Positions 38,144 to 48,034 of a DNA stretch of 64,000 nt are shown one piece after another. Both the position numbers and the translations under genes were made by a program. The DNA is from Prevotella vespertina (lineage in GTDB: Bacteria > Bacteroidota > Bacteroidia > Bacteroidales > Bacteroidaceae): NCBI RefSeq assembly GCF_009728485.1, contig NZ_VVIQ01000012.1, positions 1-64,000 on the forward strand. The letters are read 5' to 3'. Each line of letters opens with the position of its first letter. The stretch's first letter is position 1. The notes beneath the pieces are model-generated. The model worked only from the letters and a program-made list of their open reading frames with translations. It had not been told where the DNA came from and did not search any database.

Positions 38144-38406
38144 TAATTAGAAACTTTTTTCTTATAAAGTTGATATAAATTGCGAAAATAACTATTTAAT
38201 TCAATCAACGAGGCTTACCACCTGTTAATAAGGGTAATAAGTACAAGGAAGAACATCAACCTAAACTATAGATCTTACATTAAAAAGAGAAACAAACATC
38301 CTCATTTATTCAACATATTTGTAAAATAGTTAAAAAGCTGAAGATGTTTGTTCATGTAAAATCAAATCAAAACAATAAGAATTGAATTATACTTATAATT
38401 AAACCA

Positions 38407-41289
38407 TTATCTACCACACATTTGTTTATAGGGGCAATAGGAACAAGCATTAAGATCATCAGTAGGGCTAAAAGCAATATTGCGATTAAAGAGATCCTCC
38501 AATTGTTGAATGAGATGTTCAAAGAAAGGTTCCTTATATTCCGTAACATCTGTTATTTCTTTCCCTTCCATTGACAATATTGGTGAATAATTATCACCGC
38601 CAGCGTGTTGAATAAAGAGTAATGCAGGGCTAACCGCATGATGCAAAGGATTAAGCTTATCATCATGTTCTGCTTCAATTAAGCTATAAAACATAGCTTG
38701 CATTGTATAGTCACTCTTTTTAAAAGCAACATTCTTTGGATCAAATACCTCTTCAATAGATTTCAGTGGTGCTGCAACTCTACCACCAGTTTTATAATCT
38801 ACGACACGTAATTGTGCCTTGTCACTATCTGAAAAGACCTCATCTAGTCGATCAACACGCCCGCCAACTCTTAACTTCTTTTCTCTATCACCCACCTTGA
38901 TAGTTATACTTCTATTCACATCAAACTCATGTGCAAGTACTCTTAAAGGTGCAGAGCGTTGGTCGATTCGTAATAACTGACGTAAATATTTCACGATGAC
39001 TTCGCGGTTTATTAGCTGTAAACCATTTAGCTTGGGATAGGTTCTTGTTCCTGCTTCTTTATTAAAGAGTGTCGTGGCAAAGGCTTCATCAACAATGTCC
39101 TCCAAAGTTAATTGTGAGTTACCTGATGTAATTGACTGTGAACTCTTGCCTGTCTTTAATAGATCATCAATGTTCTTAGCTGTAATGATGTCTCTTGGTA
39201 GTAACTTTTCATACATCAACTGAGCTGCACAATGAAAGATGTTACCAAATAAACGTCCATCAATATCATCTTCTTCAACATCTTCTAATTCACTTATTCC
39301 TACAATGTATTTAAAGTAGAACTTTAACGAACAACGAATATAAGTATTAATGGCAGTAGGGGAGAAACGACTAATCTCATCCAACTTATTCATGACAGCA
39401 TCATCCTTATATACGATCTCTGTATCAATCCTCATCGGTTCTTGACCAGCCTTTAATGCAAGTCGATGAATTGGATGATTCCACTCCACCATTAGTTGTA
39501 ACATAAAGCGACTCATCTCTCCAGTTTGACTACCTTGCGTGGAATTATTATATAAGAAGGTTACATCTTTTGCTCTTTGAATCAAACCATGGAAATAATA
39601 ACTATAGATAGACACCTTGTTATCAATGGTCGTTAGTCCATAAGCCTTACGAATCAAGTGGGGGATAAATGAGGCATCATCAACTCCCTTAGGCATATTA
39701 CCTTCATTGCATGAGAGAACAAGGACATGATCAAAGTCGAGATTACGAGTTTCTAGTACGCCCATGACTTGCACGCCTTGAGCTGGTTCCCCATGAAAAG
39801 GAATGCTTGTTGTGGTAATGAGTTGATTTAATAATCTTCGGAAAATTATCTTATCAGCCTCAAGATCCCCACTTGACATTAAGTCGTATAGGCGTGTAAG
39901 TAAGGTGTACATTCTAAACACTGACTCCTGGAAAAGAGGATCTTTATTTACAGCTGCACCATTCATTCCAATGATACGGATAGCATCAGATAGCCAATGG
40001 ACAAGTTCTAGTAAATGTTGTTTATCACTTTGATGATAAGTTAGTTGTGAAATTTCATTCACGTTTACATAAAACTCTTTTTCCTCCTTTATCTTTTCTA
40101 TCAATTTCTCTGCCTCTGGAATTAGATATTTACCATACGGATGTCGTAACACCCTACTAAGATAACGTAGCCTATAACCCTGCTCCGATTGAGAGTAACC
40201 TTCTAATTGTAGTGCTAAGAGTTGCATTACCATGGAAGCAATAGGAGTTTGCTTTAAAGGGAAACCAGTTGTTATATTCAATGTCTTTACTTCGTCAGGG
40301 ATACAATGGATAACAGTTTGTAATAAGTGTTCATCACATAAAACAATAACTGTTCGCTTGCCATCCTTATAACGATTGTCCTCTTTTAACCATTCTGTAA
40401 TGTATCGAGCTTGCAGATTTTCTGTAGGAGCTGATATAAAATTTATTTGTTTATCATTCCCAAGGTTATCGTATATCTCATCGTTATCATTAGGCAAACT
40501 GTTCGGAAATTTATCCAACCATTGATGTATATATGTGCCAGCCTCGTTATTTGAGTTCATGTAATATCGATCATAATCCCAATAGAAACTAGCCTTATTA
40601 TCTTTCTTTAAATGCTTGAATAAGTGCTGTTCGACTTTCTGTAGAACGTTGAAACCGATGAAAATGTAATGTTCATACTTTGTTTCAATAGAATTTTGTT
40701 CGGCTACATCTCTATATAGCATACCCTCATAAGCAAGCCCTTGTGAACGAAGTCTTTGCTTAAAGTTGTCATATATGTCCATCAGTCTAGCCCAAAGTGT
40801 GATAAACTTTTCACGAATACCCTCTGGGTTATCATCGAAATTAGCGAAGAAACGGCGTAATTCAGTCTTCTGCTCATTTGTAAGATAACTGACATCATCT
40901 AACTCATGCAAGTCTCTGATATTTGCAAAGACCATCTTTGTATCAGCCATGTTTTTATCGATGTCATCGAAGTCGGCTAATAGTAGTTGTCCCCATCCAT
41001 AGAATTGATCTAAAGTTTCTTCAACATGACCTGTTACCTCTATGTAGCTCTTATATAAATCGCAAACACTTTTGATAGGATCGGCTACAGTTAGTTCCGA
41101 ATGTTGACGGAAGAAATCTGATATTGTAATATAAGCGGGACTCCATATTGGCTTACCAGCTAGACGGGCTAGTTCTTGATTGAGGAATAAAGACGCACGT
41201 TTGTTAGGAAAGACAACGGCAATATGTGCCAAATCAGTTCCGTATTTATCGAGTAAATCTTTTGCTATATGTTCGAGAAATGATTTCAT
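38407..41289 (-). CDS. AddB-like PD-(D/E)XK nuclease / helicase-like subunit
   Basis: This 960-aa protein starts with a UvrD-like but degenerate helicase fold (IAVVFPNKRASLFLNQEL). It ends with a RecB-type nuclease: VVDYKTGG near residue 825 and an iron-sulfur cluster pattern of one Cys near 653 (NTYIRCSLKF) and three at 949, 952 and 958 (CSYCPYKQMC). This is the arrangement of AddB subunits, which bind Chi-like sequences and cut one strand. Its partner, the AddA-like gene, lies directly upstream on the same strand, 66 bases away. Confidence 0.88.
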   Translation of the reverse strand: MKSFLEHIAKDLLDKYGTDLAHIAVVFPNKRASLFLNQELARLAGKPIWSPAYITISDFFRQHSELTVADPIKSVCDLYKSYIEVTGHVEETLDQFYGWGQLLLADFDDIDKNMADTKMVFANIRDLHELDDVSYLTNEQKTELRRFFANFDDNPEGIREKFITLWARLMDIYDNFKQRLRSQGLAYEGMLYRDVAEQNSIETKYEHYIFIGFNVLQKVEQHLFKHLKKDNKASFYWDYDRYYMNSNNEAGTYIHQWLDKFPNSLPNDNDEIYDNLGNDKQINFISAPTENLQARYITEWLKEDNRYKDGKRTVIVLCDEHLLQTVIHCIPDEVKTLNITTGFPLKQTPIASMVMQLLALQLEGYSQSEQGYRLRYLSRVLRHPYGKYLIPEAEKLIEKIKEEKEFYVNVNEISQLTYHQSDKQHLLELVHWLSDAIRIIGMNGAAVNKDPLFQESVFRMYTLLTRLYDLMSSGDLEADKIIFRRLLNQLITTTSIPFHGEPAQGVQVMGVLETRNLDFDHVLVLSCNEGNMPKGVDDASFIPHLIRKAYGLTTIDNKVSIYSYYFHGLIQRAKDVTFLYNNSTQGSQTGEMSRFMLQLMVEWNHPIHRLALKAGQEPMRIDTEIVYKDDAVMNKLDEISRFSPTAINTYIRCSLKFYFKYIVGISELEDVEEDDIDGRLFGNIFHCAAQLMYEKLLPRDIITAKNIDDLLKTGKSSQSITSGNSQLTLEDIVDEAFATTLFNKEAGTRTYPKLNGLQLINREVIVKYLRQLLRIDQRSAPLRVLAHEFDVNRSITIKVGDREKKLRVGGRVDRLDEVFSDSDKAQLRVVDYKTGGRVAAPLKSIEEVFDPKNVAFKKSDYTMQAMFYSLIEAEHDDKLNPLHHAVSPALLFIQHAGGDNYSPILSMEGKEITDVTEYKEPFFEHLIQQLEDLFNRNIAFSPTDDLNACSYCPYKQMCGR

Positions 41290-41355
41290 TTGTTTTGAAT
41301 GATTGAATGATGTAAATACGATTTGTTACGATACTTTTAATGCTGAATAATACTA

Positions 41356-44300
41356 CTATTGAGTAATATTGACTTCTTCAACTTCATTACGCATGACATA
41401 CCACAAATAACCAGATATGTTCTTATGCCCCATACGTTTAAGTAATTCAATATATTGTTTTACTTGCTCATGATACTCTGTGCGTGGTTTACCAAATTTG
41501 AAATCAACGATAATTATTTCGTTTCCATCGGTCATAACGCGGTCAGGTCTATGTTCACGAACAACTCCATCTTGGTTGTCATATTCAATTATTGTACATT
41601 CATTGAATAATTCCCATCGATCAGAGAACCACGATTTAACTTTCTCATTTCTTAAAGCATTAGCTATTTTATTCCGTAGTTCTGCCGAGGTTACTTCATC
41701 ATTATAAACAACACCTTGCAGTTCTAAATCCTTTAAACGTGGTTCTATATCTTCCTCCGTTAAAATGGTAGAAAATAGTTGATGAAGGATGTTACCAATC
41801 TTGATATATCGATTAGCGTCAGAAGGATCAACATCCTCACCTTTAATAAACTCTTCACTCTTATTACTTTGTCTGAACTCGGCAGGGTGGGGGAAGGTTT
41901 CTATTTTAATTAGCTTCGACTCTATAGTTTCACTGAAAGGATTTTTATTTAATAATTGATTATCAACTGGTTTTGTACTATTGTCAGCGTCTTTACATAA
42001 TGTGCCAAACTCAAATTCTAATGGCTCTGACTCCTTACCATCGCAAAGTGTTGCACCATCCAACTTAGAGCTAAGCGACTCTGTTATTAGTTGTATTATT
42101 TGTGAGCGATTACTATTAGTGGGGTTGCTTTCAAGTTCTTTCAGTTTTTTATCCTTCATCCTTTTGCCAGAGATAAAGAGATTCTTACTCGCTCGAGTGA
42201 AAGCAACATATAAAAGATTCATGTTATCAACTATATTCTGTAAATGCTCCTCTTTATAGTCATCTTCAAAGATAGTTCCCATCATACTTTTCTTAGAGAA
42301 GTCGATAGGGATTAAAGGTAATTGATTGAAAGGTTCCTCTTTATCCTTACCATTACACCAAATAGTATTACCAGTGGTCTTCTCTAATTCCCAATCACAG
42401 AAAGGGATTAGAACATTATCATATTCTAAGCCCTTACTTTTGTGTATAGTAATAATACGTATACCATCAACTTCATCACTTTGTATAGTATTCTGTGACA
42501 AAGACTTTTCCCATTCTTCGATGAAATCGTCAATATCTGCAGGATTATCACGTAGATATTCATTCAACGTATCATAGAAAGCACATACATAAGCACTTTG
42601 TCCTTCAAGCTCTTTTAAACCGAACATTTCATAGATTTGATCTACTAAATCTATCAATGATAAATTGGGTAATTGCTTGAATTGTTCAATATAACTGCTT
42701 GGCAAGTTTTTAAATATGTTATCTCCTGGCTGAACTAATATCTCATTACTATTGCTACTATCTTTTAGAACCTGCTGATGGTACAACTTTAACAACTTAC
42801 TTGCTGTAAGTTTATCATCGGGATGTACTAGTAGTCGGAGGGCAAGAATAATTACATTTACAGCGAGAGACGCATCTAAGCGGAATGCTTCGTCTGAAAC
42901 AATACTGATAGCACTACCGAAATGATGTTGAAAGGTATCAACTATATCTTGAATTACACCTTTAGTACGCACAAGAATTGTGATACTCTTTTGTCTATAT
43001 CCTAAATCAAGTAGTTGTTGTACGTTATTTGTTAGTTCATTTAAGACATCTTCTTCGTAATTGTCAGAGGGAAATAGCTTTACACTGACATAACCCTTAT
43101 GATTATTCTTTTTAGGTTGCTGAATAATCTCTTTATATGCCTCAGTAAGTTGCTCAAAATTACCAATATTATCTTGTTGTAATTCCTTGATAGATTGCTC
43201 TATTGCTAGAGTAAAGAAGGCATTATTGAATAGGATAATATTTTCTTCGGAACGATAATTGGTATTTAAAGGTTTAATCGATAATTGTTCTGTAGAGAAC
43301 TCTTTTTCTATGTTGTTTAAGAGTCTCCAGTCTCCTTGTCTCCAACGATAAATACTTTGTTTGACATCACCTACAATTAGGTTATGAGAATCGCCCTGAG
43401 ACATACAGTTGATAAGAAGTTTCTTAAAGTTGTTCCATTGTATTGTACTAGTATCTTGAAACTCATCTATCATGATATGTTTTAAATAAGCTCCAATCTT
43501 TTCAAAGACAAAAGGGGTGTCACTATCTTTCATTAAATTACTAAGTAAGGATTGTGTATTACTTAGCATAAATCTATTCATGTCTTTGTTTAGTTCGTCC
43601 ACAGCTTCTGAAATAGAATGAAGTAAACGTAATTGAGAAAGATGTCTTAGTGTAAGGTTACATGATTGATATTCTTTCCAGTTGTTCAGACGATACTCTT
43701 CCAATAATTTAAGATCATTGCATAAGGACTTTGAAGCTAGATCTATAATAATTGTTTTAATTTCCTTTGGACACTTACCAGCAGGCCATTTGTCGGCATT
43801 TTCAATACAAGTTTGGACATACTGCGGGGCTAAATCTCCCGTTGGTTTATTTTGAGTTAATTTGCTGATATAGTTATAGATACCTTTTGTACCACGATTA
43901 AATAAAGCTGGATTATCGAGATTAGCCTTACTAATTACTGACATCAACTCTTTTGCCATGCTAGTCAGTTTATTAGCGATAGTATTACGTCTTTTTCTAA
44001 GATCTTTTATGAAGTTATCAAAGAACCCTTCGTTATTAAAGCATTTGTCCAGAGCTTCCTTATTTTCCTTATAGAAGTCTTGAAATATATTCCTACCAAA
44101 GTCTTTAATTTGATCAATTACGTTCCATCCTTGATTATCTTCAATGTTTCTATCAATATAGTCACTAATCCATATAAGTACATCTTTTCCTTCCTCAAGG
44201 TCATTAACAAGATTATCAACAGCTTGAGCTTCTACTTGAGTATCATTGAGATCAATGCGCAGGTTAGCTGTAAGATTAAGTTCACGTGCAAGATTACGTA

Positions 44301-44652
44301 AAATCGCTTGAAAAAAAGCATCAATTGTTAATACACGGAAGTAGTTATAATGATGCGTAAGTAATGATAATGCTTCGGCTGCATTTTCACGAATAGTAAT
44401 CTCTGGTAAATCGGTCTTTGTTTGGACTTGTTCAAAGTAAGGCTGTGATTCCTTTAGAGAATGGGCAATACCATAAAGCTGTGTAAGAATACGCATCTTC
44501 ATTTCTTGTGTAGCTTTATTGGTAAAGGTAACAGCTAGTATACGACTATAATCCTGGGGATTCTTAACTACAAGTGTAATGTATTCTGAAGCTAATGTGA
44601 ATGTTTTGCCAGAGCCTGCTGATGCCTTATAAATTGTCAGTGCTTTTTCCAT
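41356..44652 (-). CDS. AddA/RecB-like UvrD-family helicase-nuclease
   Basis: This 1098-aa protein has Walker A ASAGSGKT (10-17), FTNKATQEMK, the DEFQDTS motif (about 395), VGDVKQSIYRWR (QSIYR motif), ITIHKSKGLE, and VAFTRASKN. The C-terminus carries the nuclease motif IIVDFKFGK (about 1053) and a QxxxY-type EQVKQYIELL. It is a full AddA-type subunit for resection of double-strand breaks. Repeat array E sits just upstream of its start. Confidence 0.92.
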   Translation of the reverse strand: MEKALTIYKASAGSGKTFTLASEYITLVVKNPQDYSRILAVTFTNKATQEMKMRILTQLYGIAHSLKESQPYFEQVQTKTDLPEITIRENAAEALSLLTHHYNYFRVLTIDAFFQAILRNLARELNLTANLRIDLNDTQVEAQAVDNLVNDLEEGKDVLIWISDYIDRNIEDNQGWNVIDQIKDFGRNIFQDFYKENKEALDKCFNNEGFFDNFIKDLRKRRNTIANKLTSMAKELMSVISKANLDNPALFNRGTKGIYNYISKLTQNKPTGDLAPQYVQTCIENADKWPAGKCPKEIKTIIIDLASKSLCNDLKLLEEYRLNNWKEYQSCNLTLRHLSQLRLLHSISEAVDELNKDMNRFMLSNTQSLLSNLMKDSDTPFVFEKIGAYLKHIMIDEFQDTSTIQWNNFKKLLINCMSQGDSHNLIVGDVKQSIYRWRQGDWRLLNNIEKEFSTEQLSIKPLNTNYRSEENIILFNNAFFTLAIEQSIKELQQDNIGNFEQLTEAYKEIIQQPKKNNHKGYVSVKLFPSDNYEEDVLNELTNNVQQLLDLGYRQKSITILVRTKGVIQDIVDTFQHHFGSAISIVSDEAFRLDASLAVNVIILALRLLVHPDDKLTASKLLKLYHQQVLKDSSNSNEILVQPGDNIFKNLPSSYIEQFKQLPNLSLIDLVDQIYEMFGLKELEGQSAYVCAFYDTLNEYLRDNPADIDDFIEEWEKSLSQNTIQSDEVDGIRIITIHKSKGLEYDNVLIPFCDWELEKTTGNTIWCNGKDKEEPFNQLPLIPIDFSKKSMMGTIFEDDYKEEHLQNIVDNMNLLYVAFTRASKNLFISGKRMKDKKLKELESNPTNSNRSQIIQLITESLSSKLDGATLCDGKESEPLEFEFGTLCKDADNSTKPVDNQLLNKNPFSETIESKLIKIETFPHPAEFRQSNKSEEFIKGEDVDPSDANRYIKIGNILHQLFSTILTEEDIEPRLKDLELQGVVYNDEVTSAELRNKIANALRNEKVKSWFSDRWELFNECTIIEYDNQDGVVREHRPDRVMTDGNEIIIVDFKFGKPRTEYHEQVKQYIELLKRMGHKNISGYLWYVMRNEVEEVNITQ

Positions 44653-44686
44653 GTTTGAATAGCTTAATTCTTGAGTATATAATAAG

Positions 44687-44755
44687 AACTCTTTTTGCTT
44701 TTAGTTGTTTACTCTTATTGCCTTTAACTGGGTACTCTTATTGCTTTAAGTTATT
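44687..44755. repeat. Tandem array E: three 23-bp units upstream of the AddA-like gene
   Basis: Units start at 44687, 44710 and 44733. A degenerate fourth begins at 44756. Shared parts are ACTCTTATTG and CTTTAA(G/C)T. The period equals that of arrays A-C, and the CTTTAAGTTA part of unit 3 is contained in their core. Confidence 0.8.
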
Positions 44756-44768
44756 TATTCTTAACCTA

Positions 44769-44776
44769 CAAAATTA
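44769..44776 (-). promoter_or_regulatory. Possible -7 element for the AddA-AddB genes
   Basis: Read on the minus strand this is TAATTTTG, matching TAnnTTTG. No clear -33 TTTG is found at the expected distance. If used, array E would be in the transcript leader. Confidence 0.4.
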
Positions 44777-44994
44777 ATGAATATATTTCATTCAATTTAG
44801 CTTTTAATGTTTTTTAGACTATAAGTACCATTGAAATATAAGTATAATATCAATAGTAATGATGGTTATGATAAATAAATTAAAGAAAGTCTCTCCTTTT
44901 GTGCTTTAAGGTTGTCATTGTTGATGAGGAAAGGCTGTTATGTGAAAAAGAAAATGTGTTCTATGTAAAAGAATAGTTGTTATATGAAAATAGA

Positions 44995-45029
44995 AATCCC
45001 GAAAGCCTGATGAAAGAACTTTCGGGATT
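44995..45029 (-). terminator. Terminator after the FadL-like gene
   Basis: AATCCCGAAAG pairs with CTTTCGGGATT around a 13-base loop. The T-rich tail on the minus strand is weak. Confidence 0.7.
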
Positions 45030-45175
45030 ATCCTCTTTATAGTTATATTCTTACTTTTGAAAAGATTATTCTTGATCTTTTTTAATCAGGTTATTGATCC
45101 AAACTTGAATATCCTAATATTTAAAGTAAGAATATTATTCTATCTATTGTTTACTGTTTAAGAATATGTGTCAGG

Positions 45176-46792
45176 TTAAAAGCGGTAACCTAAGGTCAAT
45201 AGTAATTGACTCTTATCATTCTTAACTTTAGTTCCTGTTGCTATATTATTATATGTAGTTGAGTTGATATTTATATTCTTTACATTTGAGAATGGATAAA
45301 AATCACCAGACTGACTACTATATTGATAAGCTAAGTCTATATTAAACTTATCAATCTGATAACCAACACCTAAAGTAAAACGATTCGTTGCCTTCCAGTC
45401 GGTATAATCAGTTGCTGAAGCATAAGATGTTCCTAATGAAGATAGACCTGGGTCTTTCTGTCCATCGCTAAAATACATTGGACTTACATAATTATAACCA
45501 GCACGTAATGCGAGGTTTGTTGTTGGCTTATACTCAATACCTAACTTTAAAGTGCTAACAGCTTTTAGAACTTCTCGTGTGTGATTGTTCATTTGAGTAT
45601 CAGCGATAGATGAATCATAATAACTACCAGTCCAATAATCAATGTAACCACCATCATTGATTCTCGTATTGATGCGACTATAATCTTCATACTCATAAGT
45701 TGCACCTAAAGCAAGAGAACTTCCGATAGTATGACCTAATGAGAAACCAAACTTCCAAGGAGTCCATATCTTAAAGTCATAAGAGTTGTTTACGTACTTG
45801 CTATTATTTGCAGCACCATAGTTTCTATAATCTATAAGACTAGTTGTGTTAGATGTGGTCAAATCATACCATGTTGGAGTCTTTACATACGCACCAATTC
45901 TAAATGGTGAAGATTCAATTGGACGTACAATTACACCTGCTGTAACATCAAAACCACTACCAGTGATACTTCTATTATCTGCTACCGAAGCACGCGCACC
46001 ACTAACTAAATTCTCAGAGTATTCGCTATATGCGTTATAGTGTACATCCTTTATACCGAAAGTAACACCGAGATATACCCTATCATTCAGGTTCCCACTA
46101 ACACTGAAATCGTAGTTACCTATATAACCATTGTGAGCACGATTGAAAGTATAATCATTTCCTCCATCATAGTCATAAGGTTTCGTAGGATTGTTAGTTG
46201 GAATTAAAGTGTTCCAATAGAGATAATCTATCTGACTAAATGTATAAGCATTGCTTTTCTTATTTAAGTCAGAATATCCAACATTAGCATTTGTTTTAGG
46301 ATCTCTATCTACATAAAAGCCACCATTGCCTTCACTACCAACTAATCCCTTAATAAATGATTGCTTATTTTGTGAACTACCATTCAATGAATTTGCTGCA
46401 TTCAGGATATAATCAAAGTTCTTACCTTTATGATAGTTGAAACCAAAGTTAAGGAAAGACTTTGCTCCAGTGCGAGTTGAATATACTCCACCTATTTGGT
46501 CAAAGCTAGCATTAGTCTTATTACCATTAGTAAACTCCTTACCATTTGATTGCATGAGTAGACCACCACTAACACTGAGATTACTATGTCTGAACAAACC
46601 AAGACCAGCAGGGTTGGTTCCTATTGTTGATATGTCGGCACCCAATGCTTCCATAGCACCACCCATACCTACATAGCGAGCTGTTCCATTGAGATCCTCC
46701 CCTACTAACTTTGCATTCTCATAAGTTTCCTGAGCATTTGCTGACATTGCAATCATTAATGCTGTCGCAAATAAAAAATATCTATTCTTCAT
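45176..46792 (-). CDS. OmpP1/FadL-type outer-membrane transport protein
   Basis: I take the start at 46792 (538 aa), four codons after the first ATG, to put the signal peptide (YFLFATALMIAMSANA) at the N-terminus. The mature N-terminus has the FadL-like pattern GTARYVGMGGAMEALGADIST and IGTNPAGLGLFR. The barrel follows, with many Tyr/Asn strands and a C-terminal LLLTLGYRF. The family forms barrels for hydrophobic compounds; in Bacteroidetes such genes are sometimes annotated as hemin receptors, and the ligand is unknown. It lies 41 bases after the Tyr/Gly-rich gene. Confidence 0.83.
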   Translation of the reverse strand: MKNRYFLFATALMIAMSANAQETYENAKLVGEDLNGTARYVGMGGAMEALGADISTIGTNPAGLGLFRHSNLSVSGGLLMQSNGKEFTNGNKTNASFDQIGGVYSTRTGAKSFLNFGFNYHKGKNFDYILNAANSLNGSSQNKQSFIKGLVGSEGNGGFYVDRDPKTNANVGYSDLNKKSNAYTFSQIDYLYWNTLIPTNNPTKPYDYDGGNDYTFNRAHNGYIGNYDFSVSGNLNDRVYLGVTFGIKDVHYNAYSEYSENLVSGARASVADNRSITGSGFDVTAGVIVRPIESSPFRIGAYVKTPTWYDLTTSNTTSLIDYRNYGAANNSKYVNNSYDFKIWTPWKFGFSLGHTIGSSLALGATYEYEDYSRINTRINDGGYIDYWTGSYYDSSIADTQMNNHTREVLKAVSTLKLGIEYKPTTNLALRAGYNYVSPMYFSDGQKDPGLSSLGTSYASATDYTDWKATNRFTLGVGYQIDKFNIDLAYQYSSQSGDFYPFSNVKNININSTTYNNIATGTKVKNDKSQLLLTLGYRF

Positions 46793-46833
46793 AATGATAA
46801 ACATTATTTCCTTTAACTTCTAACTACTTTAAA

Positions 46834-47853
46834 TTATCTGTGTCCTCCAAATACAGAACCGCTACCGCCACGTGCGCCACCAAAGCTTGCTCCTCCGCCT
46901 TGTGAACCACCGAAGCCACCACCAAAGGAACCTCTACTAGCTCCACCAAAGGAATTATTCTCTGGCATTGAATAAACCTGGCGAGTCTGATTCTGGAAGT
47001 CACTTTGACGTTGACCGCCAAATCTATCCTGGTAACTTCTCAGATCATTAGGCTGAGTATTCGTGGTATTTCTGTTCTGACCAGAATAGGTGTGAGGATA
47101 GTTTGAATATGTGCGATTTCTATTATAGTTATAATCTCCTGCTGTAGTTCCCCAATGGTTAGCCGTACCAGTATGCCCATTGCGATAAGTTACGTAAGCT
47201 CCTCTATAACCATAATATGGATAGCCCCAACCATAACCATAGTATCCTCTCCAAGGATTATACCATCCATAACCTGCATAACCATAATAAGGATAACCGC
47301 CGTAATAGCTGTAGTATGGATATCCGCCATAATAACTGTAATAAGGATAACCACCATAATAGCCGTAATACCATGGATCGTTCCAAGTGTCATACCAGCC
47401 ACCATAGAAAGGAGAACCCAAGCCCCAACCTACATATATTGAAGAACGACCAGCAAACCATGGATCATAATATCCGCCCCAATAACCATCGAAGCGACTC
47501 ATGCGACGACTATAAGCAAAATCATCATTATTACTATCATATCTACGTGTTAATCCACCATAAATAGTATCCAATACAACTGAATCGCCATGCAAAGTTG
47601 AAATACGTGACATAAAAATATCATTACCCAAAGAGTCTACTCCAACTTTCTTATAGCTGTATTGCCCCCGACGATTATACTCATCATTTGATTTACCAAT
47701 ACCGCTATAGTAAACTGGGCGATCCTCTTCTACCCTATCCTTTAGATATTTTGCTTGTTCCGCCTTTGAAGGTGTGAAATAAAGGTCATCCTGCGCCATT
47801 GATAATAATGGCATGGCTCCAAATAAAACCGAAAGTAATACTACTCGTTTCAT
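46834..47853 (-). CDS. Exported Tyr/Gly-rich low-complexity protein
   Basis: This 339-aa protein has a signal peptide (VVLLSVLFGAMPLLSMAQ) and an ordinary N-terminal part to about 120. A Tyr/Gly/Pro/Trp repeat region (about 145-220, with GGYPYYSYY units of nine residues) follows, then a Asn/Gln/Arg linker and a Gly/Ser/Phe-rich tail ending GGHR. No known domain is visible. It precedes the FadL-like gene with a short gap and is probably cotranscribed, so it may be an envelope-associated partner. Confidence 0.75.
   Translation of the reverse strand: MKRVVLLSVLFGAMPLLSMAQDDLYFTPSKAEQAKYLKDRVEEDRPVYYSGIGKSNDEYNRRGQYSYKKVGVDSLGNDIFMSRISTLHGDSVVLDTIYGGLTRRYDSNNDDFAYSRRMSRFDGYWGGYYDPWFAGRSSIYVGWGLGSPFYGGWYDTWNDPWYYGYYGGYPYYSYYGGYPYYSYYGGYPYYGYAGYGWYNPWRGYYGYGWGYPYYGYRGAYVTYRNGHTGTANHWGTTAGDYNYNRNRTYSNYPHTYSGQNRNTTNTQPNDLRSYQDRFGGQRQSDFQNQTRQVYSMPENNSFGGASRGSFGGGFGGSQGGGASFGGARGGSGSVFGGHR
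47291..47371. repeat. Three 27-bp in-frame repeats inside the Tyr/Gly-rich gene
   Basis: Three adjacent 27-base units (47291-47317, 47318-47344, 47345-47371) encode nine-residue Gly-Gly-Tyr-Pro-Tyr-Tyr-type repeats. Being in frame, copy changes would lengthen or shorten the protein without breaking it. Confidence 0.85.
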
Positions 47854-48034
47854 ATGCCTTTTATTTTTTAATTTGTAACTTGTTTAACACCAATTTATTC
47901 TCCAATGCACTTAATATACACTTTCGATAGTGCAAAAATAGAATAACTTTCTTTGCAAATATACAGAATTTCCCTAATCCATGGTAGGTTTTTCCCTAAT
48001 TTTTATAAATTTGCAATAGAAATTTAACACCATT

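Larger units (their letters stand above)
37618..38406. other. Intergenic region between HU-like and AddB-like genes
   Basis: It contains array B (37749-37862), a minus-strand promoter (38112-38143) and AT-rich sequence. I find no RNA gene. The region 38144-38406, between that promoter and the end of the addB-like gene, shows no clear feature. Confidence 0.6.
44653..45175. other. Intergenic region upstream of the AddA-like gene
   Basis: It holds array E (44687-44755, with a degenerate fourth unit), a minus-strand -7-like element (44769-44776), loosely repeated sequence at 44911-44997 and a terminator hairpin (44995-45029). No gene was seen. Confidence 0.6.

Noticed and set aside
38407..44652. 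Defence island (helicase plus nuclease pair as an anti-phage system)
   Set aside because: The Fe-S cysteines, PD-(D/E)XK motifs and gene order match housekeeping AddAB-type recombination subunits, and no other defence gene is adjacent.
47155..47567. Plus-strand open frames rich in Ile/Thr or Asn/His opposite the Tyr/Gly-rich gene
   Set aside because: They are antisense shadows of repeated Tyr/Gly codons; the minus-strand frame has a signal peptide and operon context.
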